Made by a program: the position numbers and the translations under genes. 64,000 nucleotides of DNA from Alistipes sp. Lineage in GTDB: Bacteria > Bacteroidota > Bacteroidia > Bacteroidales > Rikenellaceae. The notes under the pieces are model-generated. The model was not told the DNA's origin, searched no databases, and saw only the letters and a list, made by a program, of their open reading frames with translations. Below, in pieces: positions 1-8,229 of this stretch (within the stretch, counting starts at the first letter, position 1; the number at the start of each line of letters is the position of its first letter). Location of the stretch: assembly GCA_017416915.1 (NCBI GenBank), contig JAFQAN010000027.1:62001-126000 (forward strand), in the 5' to 3' direction.

Positions 1-256
1 GGAAGCTGAGGCGATAGAAGCGTGGAGAGCTTTCGTCCATCTCGAACTCGAAGCTAAATGCGCCGTTGTCGGCTAACGAGGCAGCAGCCACGCGCTCGAC
101 GGTAGTGTAGCTATCCGACACACGCTCCAAGAATACCGAATCGACATTACTGCCGACAAAACGTCCCGAGATGGTGGTTGTAACGCCTCTATTCTCCGTA
201 GAGCAAGAGGCAAACATTGTGGCAACGCATAGTGCCGCTATAATCAATTTCTTCAT
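1..256 (-). CDS. Partial lipoprotein, DUF4369/thioredoxin-like type (N-terminus only)
   Basis: The gene starts at 256 and runs off the left edge, so only about 85 residues are visible. A short lipoprotein signal ends in FASC (Cys about residue 18). The following stretch (ISGRFVGSNVDSVFLERV, then a DNGAFSFEF strand) looks like the DUF4369 beta domain that precedes the thioredoxin fold in many Bacteroidota TlpA/ResA-type periplasmic proteins. The thioredoxin part would lie outside the window, so that assignment is inference. It follows the DUF4290 gene by 55 bases on the same strand and may be cotranscribed with it. Any other small surface lipoprotein remains possible. Confidence 0.6.
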   Translation of the reverse strand, partial: MKKLIIAALCVATMFASCSTENRGVTTTISGRFVGSNVDSVFLERVSDSYTTVERVAAASLADNGAFSFEFEMDESSPRFYRLSF

Positions 257-311
257 TTTCGTACTTTTTTGCGCTTCGTGGCGCGTTGTTGGTTTCTACT
301 CTAACGCGCAA

Positions 312-977
312 CTACTTATGAGCATTGTGGCGCGACTGATTTTTTTGGGTGTTACGCTGCTGCTTGCGACCATTGCGCTGCTGTTGCTTGCGTCCCTTCA
401 TATTTCGCGAAGGCTGGTTTTGACGATACTCGCTACGCATAGCATTTATAGCATCGAGGTCTATCGAGATGTTGCCGCCCGCCATAATGCGTATATCGCG
501 GATGATGGCCTCGTTGTTGGGATGTTCGTTGTTGTACTCGTAGCTCTTGGCGCGCATATAACGCGCCATATTCATCATCTCGTCGTTGGCACGATGCGAC
601 TTCTGCTCTGCGGCAATGGCGCGCACGAAGCGCTGCGCATACTTGCCATAGTGCTTAAACATTATGCGCGACTGCGGATATTGCAATTTTTCTGGTCGCA
701 CCATCAACTCTTGGCGTGATGGTTGCTGGTAAGGCGAATCAACATCTAACTTAAAGTCGGACATAATGAAGAGATGGTCCCACAGCTTATGCTTAAAGTC
801 GGCGGTATCGCGCAGCAGAGGGTTGAGATTACCCATCACGGCGATTACTGCCTTCGCTTGGCGTGTGCGCTCCTGTCGATCCTCTATCTCGAATAGCGAA
901 TCGACCATCTCGTGTATATGTCGCCCATACTCGGGCATATAGAGCTTACGTCGTTTATAATTATAATTCTTTCTCAT
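312..977 (-). CDS. DUF4290 domain protein
   Basis: About 221 residues from the ATG at 977; the reading frame is open to 998, but MRKNYNYKRRKLYMPEYG is the usual start of this Bacteroidota family. The core motifs are LPEYG-like MPEYGRHIHEMVD, AVMGNLNPLLRD and FKHKLWDHLFIMSDF, all characteristic of DUF4290. The last 35 or so residues are a Lys/Arg/Gln/Asn-rich basic tail, which suggests a flexible nucleic-acid or ribosome-contacting end, though this is inference. No signal peptide or membrane segment is present, so it is probably cytoplasmic. Function is unknown. Confidence 0.9.
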   Translation of the reverse strand: MRKNYNYKRRKLYMPEYGRHIHEMVDSLFEIEDRQERTRQAKAVIAVMGNLNPLLRDTADFKHKLWDHLFIMSDFKLDVDSPYQQPSRQELMVRPEKLQYPQSRIMFKHYGKYAQRFVRAIAAEQKSHRANDEMMNMARYMRAKSYEYNNEHPNNEAIIRDIRIMAGGNISIDLDAINAMRSEYRQNQPSRNMKGRKQQQRNGRKQQRNTQKNQSRHNAHK

Positions 978-1175
978 AATGCAAATCTTTTTAGACAATT
1001 TGGTAATTTTTTCTCGCAGGCCAGAATGTTATATTTCGACGCTCATTTGCGGAAGGCCGCTTGATTGAGACGAAACATAACCCCATATTTAACTTTTGTA
1101 TGGCACGACCGATAAGTACCATTAACTAAAATTTACCACTACAAAGTAAATGCAAATTATTCACAAATACAAACT

Positions 1176-2318
1176 ATGACAACAATTTTAATCCTCTTTG
1201 AGTCAAAAAGTATGCGAAATTCGCTCTCAGAGCGTCTGCGCTTCGAGCCTTTTGCTGTATCAGAAGCAGAAGACATCGCCTCGGCAGCGGAGATTTGCCG
1301 CACCACACCTATTGATGTGGCCATACTTGGCGACAGTTTTCCACTCGACAAGCTGCCAATTCCGTCTGTTGTCATCACGCGCGAGCCGAACATCGACTCC
1401 GCCATCGGGGCGTTGCGACACGGCGCTATCGACTACCTCACAACACCCGTCGATATGAATCGCCTGCTCGACACGTTGCGCCGCTTCGATACAGACGACA
1501 CTGAGGTTAAAAGCGTTGAGCGAGTAGCTACACGCCACTCTACACGACGCACGAACTGTGCCACACAGCCAATCATAGGACACTCGGCAGCTATTGAACA
1601 CGTACGCGATATGATTAGCCGCGTAGCTCCGTCCGATGCCCGCGTGATGGTGCTTGGCGAGAATGGCACGGGCAAGGAGCTTGTGGCGCGCTGGCTACAC
1701 CAGAAGAGCAGCCGCTCGGCAGCACCCTTTGTCGAGGTGAACTGCGCCGCAATACCTGCCGAACTTATCGAGAGCGAGCTATTTGGACACGAGAAGGGGT
1801 CGTTTACATCGGCGGTGAAGCAGCGTAAGGGCAAGTTTGAGCTTGCCGACGGCGGTACACTCTTTATGGACGAGATTGGTGATATGTCGCTTTCGGCACA
1901 GGCGAAGGTGCTGCGTGCCTTACAGGAGAATAAGATTACGCGCGTGGGCGGCGACCGCGACATATCGGTCGATGTACGCGTAGTGTCGGCAACGAATAAG
2001 GATATACGCCACGAGATAGAGCTCGGACACTTCCGCGAAGACCTATACCATCGACTCAGCGTTATCGAGATAGATGTACCACCACTGCGTGAGCGTCGCT
2101 GCGATATAAGCCTGCTTGTCGAACACTTTATCGAGGAGATATGTTCGCGACACAACATAGCCACGAAGCATATCGACCGCGAGGCATTGAATATGCTTGC
2201 AGAGCGTCAATGGACGGGCAATATACGCGAGTTGCACAACGTCGTCGAGCGCCTGATAATCCTCAGCGACGACCGCATCACGGCAAACAACGTAGAACTA
2301 TACTGCCATAATAGGTAG
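1176..2318 (+). CDS. Sigma-54-type AAA+ activator with degenerate receiver and no C-terminal HTH
   Basis: 380 residues. Residues 1-100 have the shape of a response-regulator receiver but lack its key residues: the acidic pair is Phe8-Glu9, the usual phospho-acceptor position reads LGD (Gly52-Asp53, shifted by one), and the Lys-Pro dipeptide is Thr90-Pro91. Residues 131-355 are a complete AAA+ domain: Walker A GENGTGKE (161-168), sigma-54 contact loop GSFTSA (208-213, in place of GAFTGA), Walker B LFMDEIGD (229-236), and FREDLYHRL with the arginine finger (286-294). The protein stops at NNVELYCHNR, where NtrC-type proteins continue into a Fis-like HTH. It probably activates RpoN holoenzyme without its own DNA-binding domain, or with a partner; this is inference. 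Confidence 0.88.
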   Translation: MTTILILFESKSMRNSLSERLRFEPFAVSEAEDIASAAEICRTTPIDVAILGDSFPLDKLPIPSVVITREPNIDSAIGALRHGAIDYLTTPVDMNRLLDTLRRFDTDDTEVKSVERVATRHSTRRTNCATQPIIGHSAAIEHVRDMISRVAPSDARVMVLGENGTGKELVARWLHQKSSRSAAPFVEVNCAAIPAELIESELFGHEKGSFTSAVKQRKGKFELADGGTLFMDEIGDMSLSAQAKVLRALQENKITRVGGDRDISVDVRVVSATNKDIRHEIELGHFREDLYHRLSVIEIDVPPLRERRCDISLLVEHFIEEICSRHNIATKHIDREALNMLAERQWTGNIRELHNVVERLIILSDDRITANNVELYCHNR

Positions 2319-2322
2319 CAAG

Positions 2323-2588
2323 GAGACGGGACGACGAGACTACGGGACGATAAGACTACGGGACTACGAGACCACTAAAAGACACAGGCGTTCCCAGGCG
2401 TTCCCAGGCATTCCCAGTCATTCTCAGTCGTGCGAGGCTGTGCGAGGCAGTGCGAGGCAGCTTGGCGTGAGAGTGGTGCAGATGTGGTGCATCGCAAAAG
2501 AGAGTACCACGGGATAGTACTAAAACGTACAGCCCGTGGTACTTTACTTTTTGGGATGTGCCACAGATGCGCCGCTATCACACCAAGC
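2323..2588. repeat. Composite intergenic element 1 (8-bp array, 10-bp array, hairpin)
   Basis: This fills the convergent gap between the AAA+ activator and the HAD gene. An 8-bp array (GAC[T/C][A/G]CG[A/G]) lies at 2323-2376, a 10-bp array (AGGCATTCCC-like) at 2385-2429, and three TGCGAGGCAG-like units at 2431-2460. An inverted-repeat element then runs from GCTTGGCGTGAGA (2460) to CTATCACACCAAGC (2588). Its central hairpin pairs 2503-2513 with 2533-2543 (11 bp, perfect) around ATAGTACTAAAACGTACAG. The outer terminus carries the TAG stop of the HAD gene. It may act as a bidirectional terminator; that is inference. Confidence 0.85.
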
Positions 2589-3241
2589 TATAAGTACTCG
2601 CGGAGAGTATCAATCGTTGGTGCAACCCTCGTTGCTCCTGCATCGCGCAACTCATCGGCAAAACGAAAGCCCCACGCCACACCTATCGAATCGATGCCCG
2701 CTGCCGCCGCAGTGCGTATGTCGATGCCAGAATCTCCAACCATAACCGCCTGCGAAGGCTCTACGCCTGCGCGCAGCAGAATATCATTGACAATCTTTGG
2801 GTCGGGTTTCAGGGGCGCACCCTCGCGGTTGCCCTCGATAGCGACAAAGTCTATCGAGCCGAAAAACTTTGCTATAAGACGCTCCGTTCCGTGCTGAAAC
2901 TTATTCGATGCCACGGCGAGCTTTACACCTCGTTGCTGCAACTCTTCGAGTAGCTCGGGCATACCCTCGTACGGCACGGTATGACGGTCGATATTATCGA
3001 CATAGTAGCGGCGAAACTGCGTTACACAATCCTCAACATAGCTCTCGTCGGCGGCTAATGCTGCGGGCAGGGCGCGCTCTACAAGGCGCTTAATGCCTCC
3101 ACCGACCATCTGTCGATACTCCGCATCGCTATGTTCGGGGAGGTTGCGGCTACGCATAACATAGTCCACCGAGGCGGCAAGGTCGCCAATGGTATTGAGC
3201 AACGTGCCATCCAAATCAAAGATTACCAAAGAGTATTTCAT
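2588..3241 (-). CDS. HAD-superfamily hydrolase, phosphoglycolate phosphatase-like
   Basis: 217 residues, the normal size for Gph-type HAD phosphatases. Motif I is FDLDGTLLNT (nucleophile Asp9 with Asp11), followed by a helical C1 cap. Motif II is AVASNK, motif III is KPDPK and motif IV is MVGDSGIDIRTA. These support a Mg-dependent phosphomonoesterase; 2-phosphoglycolate is the commonest annotation, but the substrate cannot be read from sequence. It is cytoplasmic. The start at 3241 lies 11 bases after the glycosyltransferase stop, so the two form an operon. Its TAG stop lies at the tip of composite element 1. Confidence 0.9.
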   Translation of the reverse strand: MKYSLVIFDLDGTLLNTIGDLAASVDYVMRSRNLPEHSDAEYRQMVGGGIKRLVERALPAALAADESYVEDCVTQFRRYYVDNIDRHTVPYEGMPELLEELQQRGVKLAVASNKFQHGTERLIAKFFGSIDFVAIEGNREGAPLKPDPKIVNDILLRAGVEPSQAVMVGDSGIDIRTAAAAGIDSIGVAWGFRFADELRDAGATRVAPTIDTLREYL

Positions 3242-3252
3242 TGTCCGAAGTT

Positions 3253-4161
3253 TTAGCGTTGTGGCATCTTTCCACCCGATAAGATACCCTTAGTGATATT
3301 TGCGCGCATGAGCAGCAGATACCTCGACTGCGCGGGACGATGCACCACTGATAGGGCAAGCGTCGCCATCCACTTCATCGCCTCGCCAAAATATAGTGCG
3401 GGGCGTCGATGGTGCATCTGAGCGCGTATAAGCTGGCTCACACCCGTATTGTAGCATAGGCTCTCGAAGTAGTCGCGAGTAAGCTTCTCGGCGGGGATGA
3501 TATGGTACATTACGGCACGTGGCACATAGTAGCAGTGCATCTCTGCGTGTGCCATACGCTCAAAGAGGTCGCTCTCCTCGCCACCGATAAGCCTGCCCCC
3601 CGTACGGCCCAGCGACGTAGAGAACATCCCCACAGTGTCGAAGACCACACGTCGCATCGCCATATTGCCTCCACCAGGGATACGACGCTCGGGGAAGCGA
3701 CGCACATCCTCGCCAAAGTCCATAGGGTTGGCGATGGGCTGCTCCGCATAGCGCGACATCCAGCGTGGACGCCCTGTGGGGTACTCGGCGATAATCTTGC
3801 CACCTGCCGACATAGCGTCGGGATGGGTGTCGAAGAGGGCTATGTACGCCTCGACGAACTCCTCGACAATACGTTCATCATCGTCGATAAAGGCGACAAT
3901 ATCGCCCTGCGAGGCACGAATACCCGCATTGCGGGCGTACGACAGTCCCTGCTGTGGCTCGTAGAGGTAGCGGATATTTAGCCCCGCGTGTACCTTCGTA
4001 AACGCCTCGACGCGCTGTCGCGTATCGTCCGTCGAGTGGTTATCGACGATGAGACACTCCCACAGCTGCGCCTCGGCAGACTGTCGAGCAACAGAGCAGA
4101 GCGTAGTCATAAGCTGCTCCGCACGGTTATATGTAGCTATTATCAACGAAAGACGTATCAT
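3253..4161 (-). CDS. Family 2 glycosyltransferase
   Basis: About 302 residues from ATG 4161 (the frame is open to 4194, but MIRLSLIIATYNRA is the typical GT2 start). The GT-A signature is clear: LSLIIATYNRAEQL, VDNHSTDDT, ARNAGIRASQGDIVAFIDDDERI with the metal-binding DxD region, then GGGNMAMRR and GGEESDLFERM downstream. There is no multi-membrane domain, so it is likely a cytoplasmic or peripheral enzyme adding a sugar to a surface glycan; donor and acceptor are unknown. It shares an operon with the HAD hydrolase. The promoter sits so close to the ATG that a leaderless transcript is likely. Confidence 0.9.
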   Translation of the reverse strand: MIRLSLIIATYNRAEQLMTTLCSVARQSAEAQLWECLIVDNHSTDDTRQRVEAFTKVHAGLNIRYLYEPQQGLSYARNAGIRASQGDIVAFIDDDERIVEEFVEAYIALFDTHPDAMSAGGKIIAEYPTGRPRWMSRYAEQPIANPMDFGEDVRRFPERRIPGGGNMAMRRVVFDTVGMFSTSLGRTGGRLIGGEESDLFERMAHAEMHCYYVPRAVMYHIIPAEKLTRDYFESLCYNTGVSQLIRAQMHHRRPALYFGEAMKWMATLALSVVHRPAQSRYLLLMRANITKGILSGGKMPQR

Positions 4162-4165
4162 ACCA

Positions 4166-4197
4166 CAAAGGTACAAAAAGCAGATGAACCACACAAG
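4166..4197 (-). promoter_or_regulatory. Promoter of the glycosyltransferase gene, probably leaderless
   Basis: On the minus strand a TACCTTTG box (4166-4173) matches the Bacteroidota -7 consensus TAnnTTTG, with CTTG (4194-4197) 20 bases upstream in the -33 position. Only four bases separate the box from the ATG at 4161, so transcription would begin at or next to the start codon. The region overlaps the terminator of the upstream gene. Confidence 0.6.
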
Positions 4198-4215
4198 AAA
4201 AAGTGTGGTTCATCT
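4175..4215 (-). terminator. Rho-independent terminator of the outer-membrane protein gene
   Basis: A perfect 13-bp stem (4182-4194 with 4203-4215, AGATGAACCACAC and its complement) encloses an 8-base loop. On the minus strand it is followed by a T run (complement of AAAAAG, 4175-4180). It lies 24 bases after the stop of the 162-residue outer-membrane protein gene. Confidence 0.8.
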
Positions 4216-4238
4216 ACATTAAATTTCAACTTCTCGTA

Positions 4239-4727
4239 TTAGAAGTGGTAGGTACAGGTGATACCCAAGTTAGCCAAGCCGTACTTGTGGAAGTCGGCAA
4301 CCGAATATCCACCACCATAACCGATAGCGGCACCAAATACGGGTGTCCAGTCGGCAGAGAGGCTTACGGGAGCGCCATTAAACTTGATGCCGAGACGTGC
4401 CATACCAGCAGCACCTACGTATGCATAATGCTCACGACCACCCACGTTCAAACCGCAACCTGCGTCGAAGAACCACATACCTGCGCGAGGTGTCCAGTCC
4501 ATCTCGAAAATACGCCAATTATAAAGTGCAGTAAAGTCGGCAGTAACCGTACCACCACCATTATTCCAAGCCGCACCAAAACGTGCCTCAACATAGTTAT
4601 CGTTGCTCAAAGTGTACTGACCAACAGCCTGGAAGCCAGAACCTACGCGGCCACCAACAGCCCACTCCTGCGAGAATGCCGATGTTGAGATTACAACAGC
4701 AGCAACCAAAAGTAAAAACTTCTTCAT
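4239..4727 (-). CDS. Small outer-membrane beta-barrel protein
   Basis: 162 residues. An N-terminal signal peptide (about residues 1-20, ending SAFSQ) precedes a mature part rich in Gly and aromatic residues with alternating hydrophobic strands (YVEARFGAAW, VSLSADWTPVFGAAIGYGGGY). It ends in CTYHF; a terminal aromatic residue is typical of BamA-inserted barrels. The length would suit an eight-stranded porin-like or OmpW/OmpX-size barrel. No substrate can be suggested. It is monocistronic, with its own promoter at 4767-4797 and terminator at 4175-4215. Confidence 0.8.
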   Translation of the reverse strand: MKKFLLLVAAVVISTSAFSQEWAVGGRVGSGFQAVGQYTLSNDNYVEARFGAAWNNGGGTVTADFTALYNWRIFEMDWTPRAGMWFFDAGCGLNVGGREHYAYVGAAGMARLGIKFNGAPVSLSADWTPVFGAAIGYGGGYSVADFHKYGLANLGITCTYHF

Positions 4728-4766
4728 ACCTGAAAATTTTATAGATTAACAATCATCTTTTATCTA

Positions 4767-4797
4767 CAAATATACAAAAAATCTGTCATAATACAAA
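4767..4797 (-). promoter_or_regulatory. Bacteroidota-type promoter of the small outer-membrane protein gene
   Basis: On the minus strand TTTG (4794-4797), 19 bases, then TATATTTG (4767-4774): an exact TTTG-N19-TAnnTTTG match about 40 bases before the ATG at 4727. The rest of 4728-4927 is AT-rich with no convincing gene. Confidence 0.8.
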
Positions 4798-4927
4798 GAG
4801 CTTGACCAATATTTCAACCAACCGACTATTTTTTTCAAGTGTTTTGCTCCATTTTATCCATCAGCTGCACTTCCACAGCTCCGCAATGCTCAACCCCACG
4901 ACAAATGTAGTGCCGAAGAGCGCAACA

Positions 4928-5476
4928 CTAACGCTTGGTCTTGTAGGTGCAGCGGTATGAGCCACGCGCCAACTTCTGCAACTTACTCTTAATGAGGTTG
5001 CGACGCAATGGCGCGAGGTGGTCGGTAAAGACCTTGCCCTCGATATGGTCGTACTCGTGTTGGATGACACGTGCAGGCTTGCCCGTGAACTCCTCATCGT
5101 GCGCCACAAAGTTCTCGTCGAGGTAGCGCATACGTATCGTAACCGAACGGCGCACGTTCTCGTGCAGACCTGGCAACGACAGACAACCCTCCTCGAAGAG
5201 CGACGTCTCCTCCGAGCGCTCATATATCTCGGCATTGACAAAGACCTTGCGGTAGTCAGCAAGCGAGGGGTCCTCCTCCGCCCACGGCGTACAATCTACA
5301 ATGAATAGACGTATATTCTTGCCTATCTGCGGCGCTGCGAGACCTACACCCTCCGCCTCCTCCAACGTGAGAAACATATCGTCTATAAGCTTCTTGAAGT
5401 CTGGGTAGTCGGGGGTAATATCAACCGACTTGTTACGCAGTGTCTCCGAGCCGTAAATGACTATTGGATAAATCAT
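4928..5476 (-). CDS. def: Peptide deformylase
   Basis: 182 residues, normal length. All three active-site motifs are present: GVGLAAPQIG (motif 1), EEGCLSLPG with the metal-ligand Cys (motif 2), and HEYDH with the two metal-ligand His and catalytic Glu (motif 3). It removes the formyl group from N-terminal Met of new proteins. It follows ruvX by 17 bases and lies at the end of the radC-glyS-ruvX-def run. The C-terminal basic tail (SYRCTYKTKR) is ordinary. Confidence 0.97.
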   Translation of the reverse strand: MIYPIVIYGSETLRNKSVDITPDYPDFKKLIDDMFLTLEEAEGVGLAAPQIGKNIRLFIVDCTPWAEEDPSLADYRKVFVNAEIYERSEETSLFEEGCLSLPGLHENVRRSVTIRMRYLDENFVAHDEEFTGKPARVIQHEYDHIEGKVFTDHLAPLRRNLIKSKLQKLARGSYRCTYKTKR

Positions 5477-5493
5477 AGTGTTTAAGTTTTAAG

Positions 5494-5910
5494 TTATATT
5501 GCTAACGACGACATATAGTCTTGTAGTATAATCGCTGCCGACACCTTATCGACCAGCGACTTATCCCTACGTGCCATCTTGCCGATGCCGCTTTGGAGTA
5601 TGGTGCGCTGCGCCAAGACCGAGGTAAAACGCTCGTCGTACGCCACCACCCTCTTCTCGGGGTACGCCTTAGCCAAGCGTCCCATAAGGGGCTTTATGTA
5701 GCGCATCGTCTCCGACGGCTCGCCACTCATCTGGCGCGGGTAGCCTACGACGATAACATCAACCTCCTCGCGCTGAAAGTAGTCGGCAAGGTAGCGTTCG
5801 AGTTGCTTCGTATCGACAGTCTCCAACGGCGAGGCGATGATGCAGAGCGGGTCGCTAATGGCGATACCCGTGCGCTTGGTGCCGTAGTCTATGGCAAGCA
5901 GTCGTCCCAT
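5494..5910 (-). CDS. ruvX: RuvX/YqgF Holliday junction resolvase-like protein
   Basis: 138 residues, full length. The RNase H-like fold shows GRLLAIDYGTKRTGIAISD (first catalytic Asp), VVGYPRQMSGEPS, VAYDERFTSVLAQ and the C-terminal KSLVDKVSAAIILQDYM with the last acidic residue. The family is linked to 16S rRNA 5'-end maturation and possibly recombination. The start lies only five bases after the glyS stop, so the two are translated from one message. Confidence 0.95.
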   Translation of the reverse strand: MGRLLAIDYGTKRTGIAISDPLCIIASPLETVDTKQLERYLADYFQREEVDVIVVGYPRQMSGEPSETMRYIKPLMGRLAKAYPEKRVVAYDERFTSVLAQRTILQSGIGKMARRDKSLVDKVSAAIILQDYMSSLAI

Positions 5911-5915
5911 CTGAG

Positions 5916-7460
5916 CTACGCCTGCATCTTCTTGAAGAGGTTGCGGAACGACACAGCCTCATCGACCATCGAACGCAGTGCCTCAACCTTAACTCTCTCT
6001 TGCTGCATGCTATCGCGATGACGCACCGTAACGGTGCCATCCTCCAAGGTCTGGTGATCGACCGTAACGCAGAACGGCGTACCGACAGCATCCTGACGAC
6101 GGTAGCGCTTGCCGATAGAGTCCTTCTCGTCGTAGGCGACGTTATAGTCAAATTTGAGGTCGTCGATAATCTGACGTGCCACCTCGGGAAGACCATCCTT
6201 CTTGACAAGCGGCATAATAGCCACCTTGGTAGGTGCCAGCTGCGCAGGGATGCGCAACACTACGCGCTCCTCGCCATTTTCGAGCTTCTCCTCGGTGTAG
6301 GCTGCCGACATAATCTGCAAGAACATACGGTCCACGCCAATCGAGGTCTCAACAACATAGGGTACGTAGCTCTCGCCACGCTCGGCATCGAAGTACTGAA
6401 TCTTCTTGCCCGAGAACTCCTGATGACGACCAAGGTCGAAGTCGGTACGCGAGTGAATGCCCTCCACCTCCTTGAAGCCAAAGGGGAAGTTAAACTCGAT
6501 GTCGGTAGCAGCATTTGCGTAGTGCGCCAACTTATCGTGGTCGTGGAAGCGGTAGTTGTCATCGCCAAAGCCCAGAGCGCGGTGCCAAGCCATACGCGTC
6601 TCTTTCCAGCGCTTCCACCACTCCATCTCCGTTCCTGGCTGCACGAAGAACTGCATCTCCATCTGCTCGAACTCTCGCATACGGAAGATAAACTGACGAG
6701 CCACAATCTCGTTACGGAACGCCTTACCAATCTGCGCGATACCGAAGGGGAGCTTCATACGACCTGTCTTCTGCACATTGAGGAAGTTCACGAAGATACC
6801 CTGCGCCGTCTCGGGACGAAGATATACGGTGTTTGCGCCGTCTGCCGTCGATCCCATCTGCGTCGAGAACATAAGGTTGAACTGACGCACATCGGTCCAG
6901 TTGCGAGTACCCGAGATGGGGCATACAATCTCGCAGTCGAGGATAATCTGACGCAACTCCACAAGGTCGTTGTTGTTCAACGCCTCGGCAAAGCGAGAGT
7001 GTACGGCGTCGCGCTTCTCACGAATCTCCAACACGCGTGGCGATGTTGCGAGGTACTGCTCCTCGTTGAAGCTCTCCTTGAAGCGCTTGCGAGCCTTCTC
7101 CACCTCCTTCTCAATCTTCTCGTCCTGCTTAGCGAGCCAATCCTCGATAAGCACATCGGCACGATAACGCTTCTTCGAGTCCTTATTGTCGATAAGCGGG
7201 TCGTTGAACGCACCTACGTGTCCCGAGGCCTCCCACACGCGAGGGTGCATAAAGATTGCGGCATCCAAGCCAACGATGTTCTCGTGGAGCTTAACCATCG
7301 AGTCCCACCAATAGCTCTTGATATTGTTTTTCAGCTCAACGCCATTCTGACCATAATCATAGACAGCACCCAAGCCGTCGTAAATCTCGCTCGACGGGAA
7401 TATAAAGCCATACTCCTTGCAGTGAGCGATAAGTTTTTTGAAGAGTTCCTCCTGTGTCAT
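5916..7460 (-). CDS. glyS: Glycyl-tRNA synthetase, single-chain (alpha2) type
   Basis: 514 residues; this is the eukaryote/archaeal-like dimeric enzyme also found in Bacteroidota, not the alpha2beta2 GlyQ/GlyS type. The N-terminus has the typical YGFIFPSSEIYDGLGAVYDYGQNG, class II motif 2 is AFRNEIVARQFIFRMREFEQMEMQFF, and motif 3 carries ETSIGVDR. The C-terminal 110 residues (LAPTKVAIMPL onward) form the anticodon-binding domain. It attaches glycine to tRNA-Gly in the cytoplasm. A TATCTTTG box lies at 7520-7527. Confidence 0.97.
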   Translation of the reverse strand: MTQEELFKKLIAHCKEYGFIFPSSEIYDGLGAVYDYGQNGVELKNNIKSYWWDSMVKLHENIVGLDAAIFMHPRVWEASGHVGAFNDPLIDNKDSKKRYRADVLIEDWLAKQDEKIEKEVEKARKRFKESFNEEQYLATSPRVLEIREKRDAVHSRFAEALNNNDLVELRQIILDCEIVCPISGTRNWTDVRQFNLMFSTQMGSTADGANTVYLRPETAQGIFVNFLNVQKTGRMKLPFGIAQIGKAFRNEIVARQFIFRMREFEQMEMQFFVQPGTEMEWWKRWKETRMAWHRALGFGDDNYRFHDHDKLAHYANAATDIEFNFPFGFKEVEGIHSRTDFDLGRHQEFSGKKIQYFDAERGESYVPYVVETSIGVDRMFLQIMSAAYTEEKLENGEERVVLRIPAQLAPTKVAIMPLVKKDGLPEVARQIIDDLKFDYNVAYDEKDSIGKRYRRQDAVGTPFCVTVDHQTLEDGTVTVRHRDSMQQERVKVEALRSMVDEAVSFRNLFKKMQA

Positions 7461-7519
7461 AGTATTATCGTTTTTTGTCTTCTTCTAAATCGTAAATTAC
7501 GCCTATGGCGTATTGGTCG

Positions 7520-7527
7520 CAAAGATA
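7520..7527 (-). promoter_or_regulatory. Likely -7 box of the glyS-ruvX-def operon
   Basis: TATCTTTG on the minus strand, 59 bases before the glyS ATG. I see no TTTG at the ideal 19-base distance, so the -33 element is weak. Confidence 0.5.
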
Positions 7528-7567
7528 CAAATAAAAATTCAAATCACACCACCTCTTACACGCTAAA

Positions 7568-8221
7568 TCACACCTCGCCGTGCGCCCTGAAACTATAATG
7601 CGCCCCGCGAGCTATTATCACGTGGTCCAACAGGCGAATGTCGAACAGACGGCACCCCTCCGCAACACGCTCCGTAAGCTGACGGTCCTGCGCACTCGGC
7701 TCGGCACTACCCGAGGGGTGGTTATGCACCAAAACAACCTGAACAGCAAGCACTTCCAAGGCGCGTTTAAGCACCATACGGTAATCGACGACAGTGGCCT
7801 GAACACCGCCCTGGCTGATGCGCACCTTATCGACAATCTTGCCCGACGAGGCGAGGTACAACGCCCAGCACTCCTCGTGCGGCAGAGCGCCGATAAGCGG
7901 CTCCATAATCTTCACAACATCGCTATCCGAAGTGATGGTATCGATAGACTGCGAGTCGGCGACAGCCACCCTACGTCCTATCTCGACAGCGGCTTTAAGC
8001 TGCACAGCACGACGTAAGCCCAAGCCTGCAAGCATACGCAGACGCGCCACATCACTATCGGCAAGCCTCTGCAACGAGCCACCACACTGCGCCAACAGCT
8101 CCTTGGCAAGCTGCACAGCGCCATCATCCGTTGCGCCATCTGCCAAGAAGGCGGCAAGAAGCTCCTCGTCGTCAAGATGAGCGACACCGCGCGACAACAA
8201 TTTATCTTGGATATTACGCAT
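7568..8221 (-). CDS. radC: RadC family protein (JAB/MPN+ domain)
   Basis: 217 residues. The N-terminal third is helical with a helix-hairpin-helix-like LRMLAGLGLRRAVQLKAAVEIGRR; the C-terminal part is the JAB metalloprotease-like domain with HNHPSGSAEPSAQDRQLT, giving the His-x-His...Asp zinc ligands. The name DNA repair protein is historical and the biochemical role is uncertain. It lies between rnc and glyS on the same strand. A UUCG-type inverted repeat sits directly ahead of its start codon. Confidence 0.93.
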   Translation of the reverse strand: MRNIQDKLLSRGVAHLDDEELLAAFLADGATDDGAVQLAKELLAQCGGSLQRLADSDVARLRMLAGLGLRRAVQLKAAVEIGRRVAVADSQSIDTITSDSDVVKIMEPLIGALPHEECWALYLASSGKIVDKVRISQGGVQATVVDYRMVLKRALEVLAVQVVLVHNHPSGSAEPSAQDRQLTERVAEGCRLFDIRLLDHVIIARGAHYSFRAHGEV

Positions 8222-8229
8222 AACAAATC

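Noticed and set aside
4861..5262. Hydrophobic stretch (VALFGTTFVVGLSIAELWKCS) downstream of def
   Set aside because: It is the tail of a frame antiparallel or out of register with def, with no start of its own.
6000..7598. 532-residue plus-strand frame opposite glyS
   Set aside because: Antisense shadow of glycyl-tRNA synthetase, with no family resemblance.
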